DNA from: Endomychus coccineus
Taxonomy: Eukaryota > Arthropoda > Insecta > Coleoptera > Endomychidae
NCBI GenBank assembly: GCA_958510875.1
Contig: OY294068.1
Coordinates: 33,832,297-33,896,296 of the forward strand
Direction: 5' to 3'
Length of the DNA stretch: 64,000 bases
Below the pieces are notes generated by a model. It did not search any database and was not told where the DNA came from. It saw nothing but the letters and a program-made list of their open reading frames with translations. Positions 46,366 through 59,007 of the stretch are shown piece by piece. A program made the translations under genes and the position numbers. Every line of letters begins with the position of its first letter. Position 1 is the first letter of the stretch.

Positions 46366-49300
46366 ATGTAATATAGAATTAAGTTGTTAAAATTGATTAT
46401 TGTAAAACTTTTTCGTGTACCCATGTAAACATGGCTCTCTCTATCTCCCTCTCCCACCCTCTCTATGAAACTCTATAAGACTTTACTTGAGGAATTTACA
46501 TTATTCCTATATTTAATTATCTACAGTGTGGCTATTTAATTCAGAGAACCATGTCACGTTGGATCTATCATAATGATTGATCGGAACCAGTTCTCAATAT
46601 TCTGACAGATATTCACACATATTCATCATTATGTTTGATGACTACCAAATAGTATGTTAAATCGAAATTGCAGCCAATCGATAGAGAATAATGTGAAAAC
46701 AATATTTTGTTTGCGGTAAACTAAACCATAAGTTATTTAGATTTCTCCTTGGCTGTTTACTGAACATCCCGGCCTTCATAACTTGGAAGACTCTCCCTCA
46801 AGTTGTTCTGAAATGTTTCATAGTTAAAATGTCATCAGCATTCATCCAGCCATAATAGTGAATCTAAAAGTGAAACTTTCTCGAAGCTTATTAAACAAAA
46901 TCTCCAACCTGCTAGTCGCTGAATCGGTAACTACCAAGGTTCAAACAAAGGGAGATGTAAATCCGGGGCTGATAAGTTACAACATCAATTGAGGTTGAGT
47001 TTTGAACATTGAATAGTCCATAAATCGTCTGGAATTATCTATTTGAGTGTTATAAATCGAGAAGTAACAATGTCAAAGTATTCCTTCCCCAAAAATTGGA
47101 ACACCATTTAATTAAAACTACATTTAATGTCAGTTCGACTCATCTTTCCTCAATAGTTCATTCCGACAAAGGAGACAATAAAAATGAAAACATGCTCCTT
47201 GACCGCCCATTCAGAATGGTCAAGGTACCAAATTGAAGCATTTTCGGATGCATCTATAGTCGCAGTAAAATTTACCATTTTGAATGAAACTTCTTGCGTT
47301 TTGCAACATTTCTGTATTCCTTACGAAGTTCTAGAAAGAATATATCCAAAGGCCAACTTGTCGATCTCATATTGTTTATGATAGATTTGCATTCAAAAAT
47401 AAATCAAATTTGTCAGTTAATGTGATAATATTTCATTTGGAATTGTACAGGATGAACCAAATTGAATGTCTTTATAGGATATCTCCATTAATATTCTTGC
47501 CAGAAAAAACCTACCAAGCACGCTCGAGTTCTCCTTTAAGACTCAATTTTCCAGTATTTCAACAAAGCGTCGTAACATATTTAATGTTGGAGCCAAGTAA
47601 GTTATACGGACACTTTTTTGCGTGCAATCCATTGGAGTAGGCGGAATTTTTTTAGCACTTTCCATTTTCAAGTTATGACACAAACTTGCATTTTTTTATA
47701 GAAACCATAGGTGGTTTCGTTGAAGAGAGGATTTTCGTTGATTCCAAAAATATATAATATGACGAGTTTGACATTATTTTTTTATCGTTTTTTTCCGATT
47801 TTTGAAAAATTATCAATTTTTAATAGAAATAAAAGGACAGAATTACTATTTATTAATTATTTCGTAAATTGGAAATTATTAAATCTGATAAACATTTTAA
47901 AACTATAAACAACTACAGATTCTAACAAAACGAACAGCCAAATAACATGGCACACAAAAAAAACTAACGGTTCTGAAGAAAGTTTACTTGACTATAATAC
48001 GGAAAAATCAATAATTGCTATAAATCGGAAATGAACTTAAAAAAATGTCAGACCCATCATGTTTATATCATAACTTGAAAATTCCGCAGAAAATACCCAT
48101 ATAATGTCTTACTTAGATGGCGATAGCTACAACATTGAACATATGCTACGAGAAAATCCTGAAAAATCGAGTATTTGGCAACAGCGCCTAAACAAATGTC
48201 AAAATTCATATCGACGAGTGTCGATTGTTATTTTAGAGGAGAATACATTGTGGTCAGTGGCGCCTGGTGATATCATTTTAAACCTCTATTATCAATTGCG
48301 AATTCAGAGAGAATATGTGAGGTTAAGCCTAAAATTTTGACATAGATTTTGACAGGCGAGCTTTACTTGACAATATTTTTGATCTGAACTGATGTTTCCT
48401 CGAATGTTTCAAATAACATAACGTCGGCATCTGCGATTTACAACTTATGTCCGTGGTTTAATCAAGAAGTTGCCATGAAACGGAAGAAGATTCTCTTATC
48501 CATAACAAAATTAACTCAATCAAGTAGTTTCTGACGTGCATGCAAAATAGACTTAGTTTCAATATCTTTATCTGAAAACTACGTGCAAAAATATCAATAT
48601 TATCTCTCTAATGGTAATCATTGATGTATATGTGTTGACAGTTTTCGGATAGAGTTAATGAAGACTATAGATCTTGACATTGATTTAATTAAGGGCCTAG
48701 CGTTGCGTAATGTGCTATACATGTCCTCGAATTAAAATGACTTACATTGTATAGCGGAGCACAAGCGTCATCCTACATGTTCCTTGCAATTCTATTGCCA
48801 GGTAATTGAGGACCTTCATTTTAATAACTAGTCAAGGAAATATATCTGATTAGTATCATGAGCTTGTACGTACACTGCCTCATTGTATTATGAAACGACA
48901 TCCGCTTTACTATTACCGTTATTAAATATTGTTTTGTTTCTTATGAATCTCGTATAATAACATAATCCCGTAATATGTCATGCCGATGGATTAATAAAGA
49001 TGTATATGATAGAGTGACCGTACCAGGAACTAAGATAACACATCGTGCGCTTTTAAAAAATATCCTTTTTTTCGCCAAATTGATGGCTTGACTGTGAAAA
49101 TGAAATGGAATTTTGTCTGTAACTTCATCAAGTTAAAATTCCAGTACTCAATTCAATACATTGATTCAGGATTCCGCTGTAAATCCGGTAAATTTAAATT
49201 CCTGTAAATTATGAATTATCAAATATTTCTATGGATGAAACCGTTACTTTGTTGAATTACTCAGGCCGGGTCCTTTCACCTCCAGATAAAATTCCAGATA

Positions 49301-49485
49301 AGGCTTATCTGATACTCTATTCAATCGAGCTCGCGAAATCAGACAGTCTGCTGCTCGCGCTCGGCTCATGCGAAAAACAGAATAAGCGTAGCGAACGGAG
49401 TCTTTCCTCCTTTCGGCTCACTCACTAGCTCCGTCTTAGACCCTTGGGGATATGCGCAGCGTACTGACTTCCTAATCTAAACTAA
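46366..49485. other. about 3 kb without recognised genes
   Basis: Includes a short CT-rich low-complexity run (46434-46465) and a G+C-richer patch at 49255-49460 with no recognised family. Short ORFs elsewhere look random. Confidence 0.4.
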
Positions 49486-49496
49486 ATATAAGTGTT

Positions 49497-49784
49497 TTTG
49501 TTGTTGTGGGAGGTGGTTGAAACCCTTTATGGGCACCTTATGGTCCTTTAACATCCCATAAGGTAGTGTAGGAATCCCTGAGTCCCGAACTTAATCATCT
49601 CAGATATATCCTGCAACCAGTGCAGTCTCGACGACACTTGGGCTTGACAGCCCATTGTATTTTGCCGCACCACTTTCTCGGGCCATCGGAAAAATTCCGC
49701 AGTCGCTGGATTCGAACCCGCGACCGGCAGCCAGAGTGATTAGAAGATCGATGCTTCTACCACTGAGCTACCAGGTCCAAAAAT
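49497..49784 (-). mobile_element. tRNA-derived SINE
   Basis: On the minus strand the head reads GGACCTGGTAGCTCAGTGG (pol III A box), with a B box GGTTCGAATCC about 40 bases on, then a ~190-base body and a tail AACAACAAAAACAC at the low-coordinate end. An 11-base target-site duplication ATATAAGTGTT flanks it exactly (49486-49496 and 49785-49795). The long duplication shows LINE-machinery insertion, so this is a SINE and not a tRNA gene. Confidence 0.9.
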
Positions 49785-50159
49785 ATATAAGTGTTAGCCG
49801 ACAGACAATTAACAGGGATTGGGAACCGCTATATTTATTTTAATTCAGTGACGTTAGGTTTTGTATTTATTTTCATATAATATTGTCCAAGCGCACTGAA
49901 TAGGAATAAAACATAATTTTCGGACGTGATTAATCTTCCAACGAAGAACTCAAGAAAGTTTGAAATAACAGTGGAACGATAACAGTGGCATGATGAGTAA
50001 ACAGCAAATTTTCGACTGAAGTGTCACTTTTGCGTCTAGAGATTGAATTCAGAAAACGTAAATTGAGTCCCTTTTCCATATTCCTACGTAAATTCAGTCT
50101 CACTCATGAAATCATTCTACGTAAAATGAGTCCCCCGAGCTTCAATGTAATTCTGAGAA

Positions 50160-51660
50160 TATTCTTAGAAATGAGAGTCTTAAGATTAGCGCGATTACAA
50201 TATTTGCATTCTATATCATCAAAGTTAGGTTAGTAGGTTAGGTTAGGACAGAAGCAAAGGGGATGCAATAAACAATCATTATTGGTTATCATAAATGTTA
50301 AGATTAGCGGGATTACAATATTTGCATTCATCAACAAAGTTAGGTAAGTAGGTTAGGTCAGGTTAGGTTAGAAACAAAGGGGGTACAATAAACAATCATT
50401 ATTGGTTATTATGAGTGCTAAGATTAGCGTGATTACTACATTTGCAGTCTATATCAACAAAGTTAGGTTAGGTTAGAAACAAAGGAAGTACATTAAACAA
50501 CCATTATTGGTTATTACGAGAGTGTTAAGATTAACGCGATTACAATATTCACATTCTATATCAACAAATTTGAAATTTAGGTTAGTAGGTTAGGTTAGGT
50601 TAGGTTAGGTTATGTTAGAAACAAAGGAGGTATAATAAACAATCATTATTGATTATTAAGAGAGTGTTAGGATTAGCGCGATTATAATATTTGCATTCTA
50701 TATAAGCAATTTTAGGTTAAGTTGGGTTCCTGGAAAGCAGGAGCCTTCTTCTCTTGTGCGGAGCCTGAAATCGCATCCAGCCGCGTCCCCAGGTGGCCGA
50801 TAGGGGAATGTTCTCGGCTCTGTTGCCAGTAGGGTAGAGGGTAGGAGTGAAAGTATCCATAAATATGGCCATCAACCATATTATGGTACAATACACCGAA
50901 AATCGGTTCACTAAAAGAAACAATCAGCGCTAAACAGACTGAAACATGCAAAAATAGACAACAGAGCCCTTGACTGCCTTTAGGATCTGAAGTTATGCAA
51001 AAATGCAAGGAGGTTCAATAAGCAATCATTATTGCTTATTATGAGAGTATCAAGATCAGCGCGATTACAATATTTGCATTCTATATCAACAAAGTCAGGG
51101 TAGTAGGTCAGGTTAGGTTAGGCTAGGTTAGGTTACATACAAAAATAGACAACAGGGCCCTTGACTGCATTTTAGATCTGAAGTAATGCTCATGCGGTAC
51201 CGGACCAAAGGGTGAAGACAGGAGAGGTTTTAGTAGGTATGCATGTTTATAGAGTGATAGATCCAAAGCTCCTAGTGTGCATAAAGCTTTTCTCTCCACA
51301 GAAAAAAAATGGTTAGATCAGGTTAGGTTAGGTTAGAAATAAAGGGGGTACAGTAAATAATCATTACTGGTTATTGTGAGTGTTAATATTAGCAAGACTA
51401 CAATATTTGCATCCTATATCAACAAAGTTAGGTTAGTAGGTTAGGTAAGCTCAGGTTAAGTTCGGTTAGGAGCAAAGGGGGTACAATAAACAATCAGTAT
51501 TGGTGATTATGAGAATGTTAAGATTAGCCCGATTATAATATTCGCATTCTATATCAACAAAGTTATGTTAGTAGATTAGGTTATGTTAGGTTAAGTTAGG
51601 TTAGGTTAAGTTACCTTAGACACAGAGGAGGTACAATAAACAATCACTGTTGGTTATTAT
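50160..51660. repeat. ~120-bp tandem array with TTAGG runs
   Basis: A unit of about 107-142 bases repeats at least eight times (AAGATTAGCG-type anchor at 50181, 50299, 50419, 50526, 50668, 51051, 51384 and 51519). Each unit contains TTTGCATTCTATATCAACAA, a run of GGTTAGGTTA repeats, and AATAAACAATCATTATTGGT. The GGTTA runs have the 5-base phase of the insect telomere repeat TTAGG; the longest (near 50589-50615) is about five units. Two unrelated pieces interrupt the array (50716-51005 and 51135-51300), both carrying a shared CAAAAATAGACAACAG block. Confidence 0.9.
50716..50940. other. G+C-rich insert in the TTAGG array
   Basis: Includes TCCCCAGGTGGCCGATAGGG. Composition differs sharply from the surroundings. 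It could be part of a retroelement untranslated region, but I cannot assign a family. Confidence 0.4.
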
Positions 51661-53079
51661 GCACAAATACTTGCGTACAGAAGGGAAGTAGGTTGCAGGT
51701 ACTACATGGTAATTATCTGATCTGATAACCAGGTACATACCTGGGACTATACGTAGACCTTAAAAATACCCGAGTCTGAATTAACCTACATGGATAGGCA
51801 ATTAATAGGTACCGAACTCAATTTACGTCGACCCATTAAATTTATATCTAATCCCTAGGAAGCAAGACTGATACTTCAGTCCCTGAACATAAAGACTAGA
51901 GTGGCATTTTCAGTTCCGGGAGTGCAAAAAACATTTTACGAAACATAGCCGTAAAATACTACTGAAGTACTAGTACTCGTTTAGAAATTCCTGACTCAAC
52001 ATTTTCCGTCCTTGTAACGTAAATTACCATAACGGCTACTTACTAGTTATCTATTTGATTTTTTTTTAACAGATGGGCGCCCTCCTGTCTTACCCTGCAA
52101 AGCAATATCACAAGTCCAGGGCAGATCTGGTGTCCCTTTTATATATTTTTTTAATTTGTAGCTAACGCACTCCATTTGTGGTACAATATGGATTTGGTGA
52201 AAATAACAAAATTATCCTGTTAAGCATTATGTAGATTTGCTTGAATTTCAAGGATTAACAGTAAGAAAATATCCATAATACGAATGAGTAATATTAATCT
52301 AGGAAGCGTATGAAATCTAAGAATTAATTGTCCAGTATAACATTGGAAAAGGATACAACATAACGTATGTTGACCACTAGTAGCTGGCTTACAATATTAC
52401 AAATGAACATATATTTCTAAAGGTGAAAACTGTAAAACACCAAGCGTGAGTATTTTCAGATAGAACGTTAAATATGATCTAGTGAGTTTTTCCGGCATAT
52501 GTAACATGATTTATGGTACGTTATTCATCAATTTCAGAAGAAAAATGATACTACATTTCCTCCGGGCCCTGAATGCGTATATTAAAAAAAATGTTTTGCA
52601 ATAATAATTGTTCTTCGATACCGATTATTACAATCAGAAACACAATCCATCAGCAAAGTGAAAATTCAAGAAAACGCATCAATCGTTTATCTTAACAGTA
52701 ATAATAATTATATTATTCCACTTCTACGCTTCCTCATACATATGCAAGACTCATATGGCGAATATTTCCATTTGCCTAAATTAAAATAATCTGTGAAGTT
52801 GTGGCAAAGGAATCGCCATAGGGGTTGTGATTGCTGGTGGTGTGGTAAGCTGCAAATTATATTATAGTAGGGTTTATCGGTTTATTGGAATAACACTTAC
52901 ACTTGTAACAACAGTTCATAACATAGAATTAATACAGAACTGCCTAATCTCACCTTTTCTAATCATTAATTATGATTCTAAAATTCTAATTCTCCTTATG
53001 ATAACTCTATCCTAATCTATGAGTACTTCCTTCTCCTTCCGTATCCTTATACGCTGATGTTGATACGTCATGCCGTAAT
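51661..53079. other. no recognised gene
   Basis: AT-rich sequence with only short ORFs. Confidence 0.45.
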
Positions 53080-55292
53080 AGTCCAGGCAATGAGCCGGCA
53101 TTTCAGCTATAATAAAAAAAAGACATGTAGGTCAGAATCTAAAACTTTTTGTGGGATTCGATTCGTAGGGTTATCAGGATCATTCATAACACATAAAACA
53201 TAGCCGGTCACCCTCCCTCCCAAAATGATAATTTCGAATTTAAAATGCACCAAGTAGGTTTTTTGGGTCGCTGATCACGATTTTGACGTCCAATTTACTT
53301 GAAATCAATTCTGAGGGTGGAAAATCGATCAAATTGGCCATTTTTGCACCCTTATAGATTATTTTGGCAATATATTGTTATGATTTCATTTCCTAAACAA
53401 TAAAATGATAAAATTAGAGCTTACCGAACATTGAAAATCAGAAAAGATTAATAAAAAGATATTATATGGAATTAAAAACAATATTAAAAGTTAAATAATA
53501 GTAAGTATAATATAATGAACAATGTAAAACATAATAAACAACAATATAATTAGAATAAAAGTGTAAAACAAGAACTTCAGTGAAAGTGAATAAACGTACA
53601 GTGTTACGAAGGCAGAAATCATAATTAAAATGATTACAAAAACTATCATGAGATAGGACAAACTATTGAAAAATGTTGTAGATATAAGTTAGGATTAGTA
53701 AATTTGAATTATATAATGTTAAAGAAATGTTATTGATATATTATATTATGTATTAGTTTTTAATAATGACAACTGTCAAATTTATAATAATTATAGGAAT
53801 AATCATATTAATAATAACCTGATCATAGATTATCTTATACCAAAGTGTGTGGAAAAATGTAGGCAATATGAATTTAAAAAGAAGGAATCATTATCAATTA
53901 AAATAAGATGAAAATCTCCCATAATTAAAAATTTAAAGAATACTAAGTTCTGATTGGTCGAAGCGATTTTATAGACGTCAGACTAGTAACAATGTAATAG
54001 TTCTGTCAGTTTTCAACAATCAACAAAGCATTCTTGATAGGTAAACTAAGCTCCTCATTGGTTAATTTTGAAAATACTTAGCGTCGGTTTTGAAGGCCTA
54101 TAAAAGGCATCTGAAGGCAAGCCACGTTAGTTAGCCATCAACATCTGAAGAGTCAAGATACTCAAGCTACTCAAAAGATTTCCATAACCTTAGTTTTTCG
54201 ATAAACATCGGTGAACCCAAGTGTTCCAATAGCTTCGTAAGGTTGAAAGTAACCGAAGCAAATAAGTAATTTATACAAGTCAAGCAGTGTTCCCAGTCTT
54301 CGAACAAAGTTTATAAAAGTTATTATAACCATAATTCACAAGTAGCATCGTATAATAGTTAGTCTTCGACAACGTTCCAATACATCATTTAAGGTTTTAT
54401 ATCTTTTGAAAAAGAATAAGACAAGTTAACAATTATCAACAGTTCCTGATTTCTAAAGAAGTAACCACATTGTTTACCTGTGATTTGTGTATAGCAAAGA
54501 AATTGTGTAACTACGGGTAAAGTGAATTATCAAATTAATAAGAAAATCAAGCCAAATGAACATTACCTACATTTTTAAAAACATATTCTTGGATATAAAC
54601 TAAACGTAAGTTTATTTATTTTTTTTCTCCATTGTATTATTATCTGTCTGTAAATCTGAAAGAAAGATTGCAGATTATAACTTTGTAAACAAATATTAAT
54701 AGTAAATAATTTTGAGGTTAGATCATAGATCTATTTGAACATAAAATTGTTAAAATTGATACCTGAGATAAAAATAGAGTCATAGAAATTTAAATATAAA
54801 AGTTTTTAACATTCAAAGAACATTGTGTTTAATTCCATAGATATAAAATAAAAAGGTGAAAGTTCATTATTCAAATCAAAACAAACATAAGATTTAAAAT
54901 ACGAATAAAAGCTAGCCGGAAGAATTGATAATAATTCATAATTAAATAATAAAATCATAAGACCTTTCATAACAATTATTGTCACCAACGTGGGGCAAAA
55001 TAAATATTAAGAGTTTTTATAACAATATATTATTTTTGGATTTTGAATACACCAAGGAGTTTTTTTGGGTCGCTGATCACGATTTTGACGTCAGATTTAC
55101 TTTTGATCAATTCTGGGGGTGGAAAATCGGCAAGTTTTGTTCATTTCTGGCCCCAAAGTGGGAGAGGTGGAGGGTGACCGGTGAGCTTTTGTGTGTTATG
55201 AATGATTATCCTGATAACCCCACAAATCGAATCCCACAAAAAATTTTCGTTCTGACCTACAGCTCATTTTTTTTTGGTTCGTTGCCTGGACT
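53080..55292. mobile_element. long-inverted-repeat element D with nested LTR
   Basis: Ends begin AGTCCAGGCAA at 53080 and finish with the complement at 55292. Arms of about 140 bases (53080-53221 and 55152-55292) are imperfect inverses sharing TTTTGTGGGATTCGATT and ACCGGTCACCCTCC words. Inside each arm lies a direct copy of GGGTCGCTGATCACGATTTT, a motif related to one in element E. LTR copy C interrupts the centre; without it the element is about 560 bases, MITE-like, with no coding capacity. Confidence 0.75.
53376..55024 (+). mobile_element. LTR copy C with primer-binding-site stub
   Basis: The LTR is 53376-54974 (1599 bases), followed by a tRNA-Lys-type primer-binding-site match (GTCACCAACGTGGGGC at 54981-54996) and a short stub ending ATAACA at 55024. 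ATAT flanks the whole insert (53372-53375 and 55025-55028). So the element has collapsed to one LTR plus about 50 bases. Confidence 0.85.
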
Positions 55293-56383
55293 ATAACATT
55301 CATCCATATCGATGTTGGCATGGATTATGTATCAACATTAAAGTAACCTTGCTTACGGTGCATTATTACACATATGGTCCACTTTGTATGTTATATCAAC
55401 CTCATTTTATAACTTGTTGATATAACATGTAAACAATAAAGCAAATAGAGTAATGTTCGGAATATACCTAATTTAGGACTTATTGAAGTATTACCTCATG
55501 ATATAATCATATTTGTTATTCATACAATATATCAGAAAAAAAAATTATAATAAATGATCAAATGTTATGATGTTTTGGGAATTGCGTAATCTTTACTTCG
55601 TTGATATATAATTGTTGTGCTGCTTGCTGTATTTGATTTTATTTGCATTCCATTACTGTTTCTGTTCTTATTATTATTATTACTCCTAATAGAACGTCTT
55701 TAAGAAAAGATTTTTAATTGTCCTGTCATTTCGTAATCCAATCTTATCTTCTAAAATTCATTTTCTTCAATATCTCATCTCTTCCCACTTGCTTTATTTG
55801 CCCATTTGGCTTAACCATTAAATTGTGAACCCCCTTGATTCTACAATAATTCATCTAAAACGTGTTGCTGCTAAATGAACTCAATGGTCTACCTGAATGA
55901 ACGCCGATTCATATTTAGTTACATATCTTTCAGATCTGCCTTTCGTATTATCTGTATTCCTTATAACTGCTGTCAGACTTCTTCACAATATGCCTAGGCC
56001 ATATAATCTAGGAGATAGATGCATATTTTGGGCCTGAGATATAACATGTTGGAATATGTGTTATGTTTTAGCAATTAATCAGTATTTTATCCTATGTGAG
56101 TTGGACCTCCCACCCCACCTCATTTTGAGTTAGCCGCCCCAGAAAATATTCAATTTTGGAACGTGTTATAACACTTTGGTGTTTGGTGCTAGTCGAAGAG
56201 CGTCCCTTGACGATCAATATTTGATAAATGCCAACATTTTTTCTCCATGCAGTTGTCAACACTGGCAGCTATAGTTATGACCAAAGTTGGAACGTGGTAT
56301 AACACTTTCTGACGGAAAATTTTTGTTATCAATGCTCATTTCTAGAAAACCGTACGCCCACATTTTCTATGCGCCCTTTCACT
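55293..56383. other. no recognised gene
   Basis: Contains a short TTATTATTATTATTA microsatellite near 55670. Nothing else recognised. Confidence 0.45.
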
Positions 56384-56669
56384 AGTGGTTTACTGATTTT
56401 CGATGTGATAGTATGACCACAAAGGACGCCAAACGTTCTGGTCGTTTAATTGAGGTTACAACGTCAGAAATAATCGATAAATCCTTGGTATGATATTGGA
56501 CGATCGACAAGTTGAAGTGCACGAGATTGCTGAGGCTATCGGCTTCTCAACCAAATGAGGGTACGGAACATCTTGCATAAATTTTTGAATGTGAGAAATC
56601 CATCCGCCAGATGGGTGCCATTTGCTCTTTGTTAACAACAAGCCTGACCGTGTGACAACTTCAAATAAG
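56384..56669 (+). pseudogene. mariner transposase, N-terminal half
   Basis: Reads KWFTDFRCDSMTTKDAKRSG, LIEVTTSEIIDKSL, AEAIGFSTK-like sequence and DRVTTSNK with several frame breaks. These fit the two helix-turn-helix domains and linker of mariner transposase. The copy is older than its interrupter. Confidence 0.8.
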
Positions 56670-58389
56670 TGTAACAGTGAGCCGAGCGTTGTATTTTATA
56701 AATCTGAACTTCAGATTACTCCAGATTTAATATTTCCAGATAAGTGAATAGGTTTGTAAGCCTATCTCACTGCTAGTAATACTTGTACTTGTAACAGTCG
56801 GCTGGGTATTATTTCAGGAAGCGTTAATACCTCATCGACGTGTTATGTGAGAATTGTTTGTTGGAACCTGTTCGGGTATCAGAGATCTCAGTTGATCCGT
56901 GTACCCTTAAGGTTCTTTGAAGCTGCCACCACTAGTTGTATATTTCAGCCCACCTAGAAGCTGTTTTTGACTACGATGCCTTGATCTCTTTCAAGGGACC
57001 ACCTCGTACAATTAATTATACTTATATCTTTATATCTATTCAAGCATAAATTCTGAAGGTCGTATTCGCTGAGAGGTGATTAGGAATTACCAGTTAAACT
57101 CGTAAATCAAATTAAATAATAAATATAAATATTGAATAAAAGTTAACAAAATTGATAAATTATAACACAGCAAACGAATATGAAATTAATCCAAAATTTA
57201 GAAAAGGGGAGTAAAATGAATTAAAGTACGTCAAGTTCAGGTTGACCCTAAGTGGGAACCTGGGAGACCGTTATCAAAGTCGTTAGTTCTACCCCTTTCG
57301 CCAGCGAGCGAGTTCCTGTCCATATTCTCTTCAGAGAATTGAAATAACTGGAAAACTAATTAGCACAACTCCGAACAGTGATCGGTTTCTCGCTCGATCA
57401 CGCCTAAAATTGATAGATAATATTTCAAATTGGAGGATCCCTCTCTTTCTGGTAACCTGGGGTAAGCCTAACGACCTGATACTCGATCATATCACCTAAG
57501 TGATCTTCGATAAGCGGAGTTTGTACAGAACACTCAAACTAGCCTAAATGGCTGGAAAAAAGCATACCTCAACAAAATAAACATTGGCGGGCGGAGCATG
57601 GTCTAAAGGTTAAATAACCACATTTTATTATATCGTCGATTCAGAGGTTGAAGTCTATATAACAGTTATTCTTTGGCAATCAAAATGCACTTACCCTGTT
57701 GGTCTAATATCACAATTCCCTCCCGAACCCCTTGTAGTAATAAGGCGGCACAAAGGATTTAAACAATCGATTCTACGTCAGAATAAATTATGGATGATAT
57801 GGAATTGTCACCAAAATGATCTTTGAGGGAACAAACACTTTCCGCGAAAAGCGAAAGACGCGAACAAGTCCAGCGCTGCTTCAGCCCCAGGGAACTTGAA
57901 GCAAGCTAGAACAAGTAGTTGGTGAATAACTCTCGAGTAGATGGTGAAGAACTCCCTTTTTTTCTCAAAGTAATTAGTTTTTATGAAATCATTGAAGCGG
58001 GGGCCACCACACGCGCAAAGCTTGAAAAAAATGTTTAATTTAGGATACCGGGAGCAAAGCCCGACCATAAGTTATAAATCCACCTATCGCAATCTAACTA
58101 GGCGAAAGAATCGTAAGTGACGGGTCTACTTAACTCCACGTGGACTTCTCCTGACTCAGGGAAAAAAGTACCATTGACCTCGTGCCGTGCTTACGTTTGT
58201 AAAGCATGGTTCATGGCTGGCCTGGATTTCAATGATACAGGAAAGGAGAGTCAGATTACAGTCGCCTTTAGACATATCTTATATATCGTATGTTTATTTC
58301 TAGATACAATAATTCATAAAACTTTCAATTTGAATTAAATCAAATTATTTAAAGGCCCCCAAAAAGTAATAATCCGTCGGATTATTACA
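56670..58389. mobile_element. TG...CA insertion, probable solo LTR
   Basis: A 1720-base insert starting TGTAACAGT and ending ATTATTACA, flanked by a TAAG duplication (56666-56669 and 58390-58393). TG...CA ends, a short terminal inverse (TGTAA/TTACA), a 4-bp duplication and no coding sequence fit a solo LTR of a family different from copies A-C. The 3' end holds a perfect palindrome of 11-base arms around one T (58366-58388). Size is large but possible for an LTR. Confidence 0.75.
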
Positions 58390-58393
58390 TAAG

Positions 58394-58850
58394 TGCTATG
58401 TTCAAGCGCGATAAGAAGGTTTTTTTGGGCCGTTTCGTAACCATGGACGAAACATGGAGCCATCACAACACACCAGAGACCAAAGGATAGTCGAAATAGT
58501 GGACTTGTGCTGACCAATCGAAGCCGAAAAAGGCCAAAGTGGGTTTATCGGCCACCAAAGTCAGTTTTTGGGATGCACACGGTATCGTCCATATAATTTA
58601 CTCTGAAAAAGCAAAACACTGGCGTATATTATGCAGGGCTGTTGAATCGATTCGGCGCCAATATGAAGCGAGAGCGGCCGCATTTGGCAAAGAAAAGAAT
58701 ACTCTTATACCAAGACAACGGACTGGTGCACAGATCCGCAATCGCAATGCCTGAATTGCGCTTCGAATTGGTTCGGTTTCCACCATATTCTCCAGATTTG
58801 GTTCCTTGCGATAAGGTCATCGCTGAAACAAAAGCCCATTTCAAATGATT
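58394..58850 (+). pseudogene. mariner transposase, C-terminal half
   Basis: After a frameshift it reads FKRDKKVFLGRFVTMDETWS (first Asp), VSFWDAHGIVHIIY, KKRILLYQDNGLVHRSAIA (second Asp) and PPYSPDLVPCD (third Asp), then jumps to KVIAETKAHFK. About 20 residues after the third Asp (the LFPNLKKWLGGKRF region) are deleted. A stop in ETKG* and frame changes confirm inactivity. Confidence 0.85.
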
Positions 58851-59007
58851 GCGGAAATCGTATTATTTGGAAAGGATCGAAAAATTAGAAAAATGTGGGA
58901 CGAGATGTATCTGGCTACAAGGAGATTATATTGATAAATAACATAAGTTTTGATCAAATGAATCATTTCTAGTTTCATTTTTCGGGGCGTTTCGCCTTGC
59001 CCTCGTA

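Larger units (their letters stand above)
56384..59007 (+). mobile_element. mariner element split by a 1.72-kb insertion
   Basis: The 5' part (56384-56669) and the 3' part (58394-59007) belong to one mariner copy. The 3' end shows the mariner terminus (CGCCTTGCCCTCGTA, to 59007) complementary to the end at 14248. Removing 56670-58393 restores a continuous codon run (VTTSNK then C) across the joint. The 5' terminus and the first part of the DNA-binding domain are absent. Confidence 0.85.

Noticed and set aside
49680..49784. Functional tRNA gene on the minus strand
   Set aside because: A and B boxes are good, but the sequence continues into a SINE body with a target-site duplication, so it is a SINE head.
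50160..51660. CRISPR-like array
   Set aside because: Periodic repeats exist, but units are long, variable and telomere-like, in a eukaryotic context with no cas genes.
37743..54974. LTR copies B and C as the two ends of one 17-kb retrotransposon
   Set aside because: The intervening DNA holds unrelated elements, no gag or pol, and each copy has its own ATAT flanks.
57590..57660. tRNA-like sequence inside the 1.72-kb insert
   Set aside because: A weak A-box and B-box resemblance only; stems do not pair.
58117..58338. 73-codon ORF inside the 1.72-kb insert as gag or accessory gene
   Set aside because: No recognisable motif; position inside a probable LTR makes coding unlikely.
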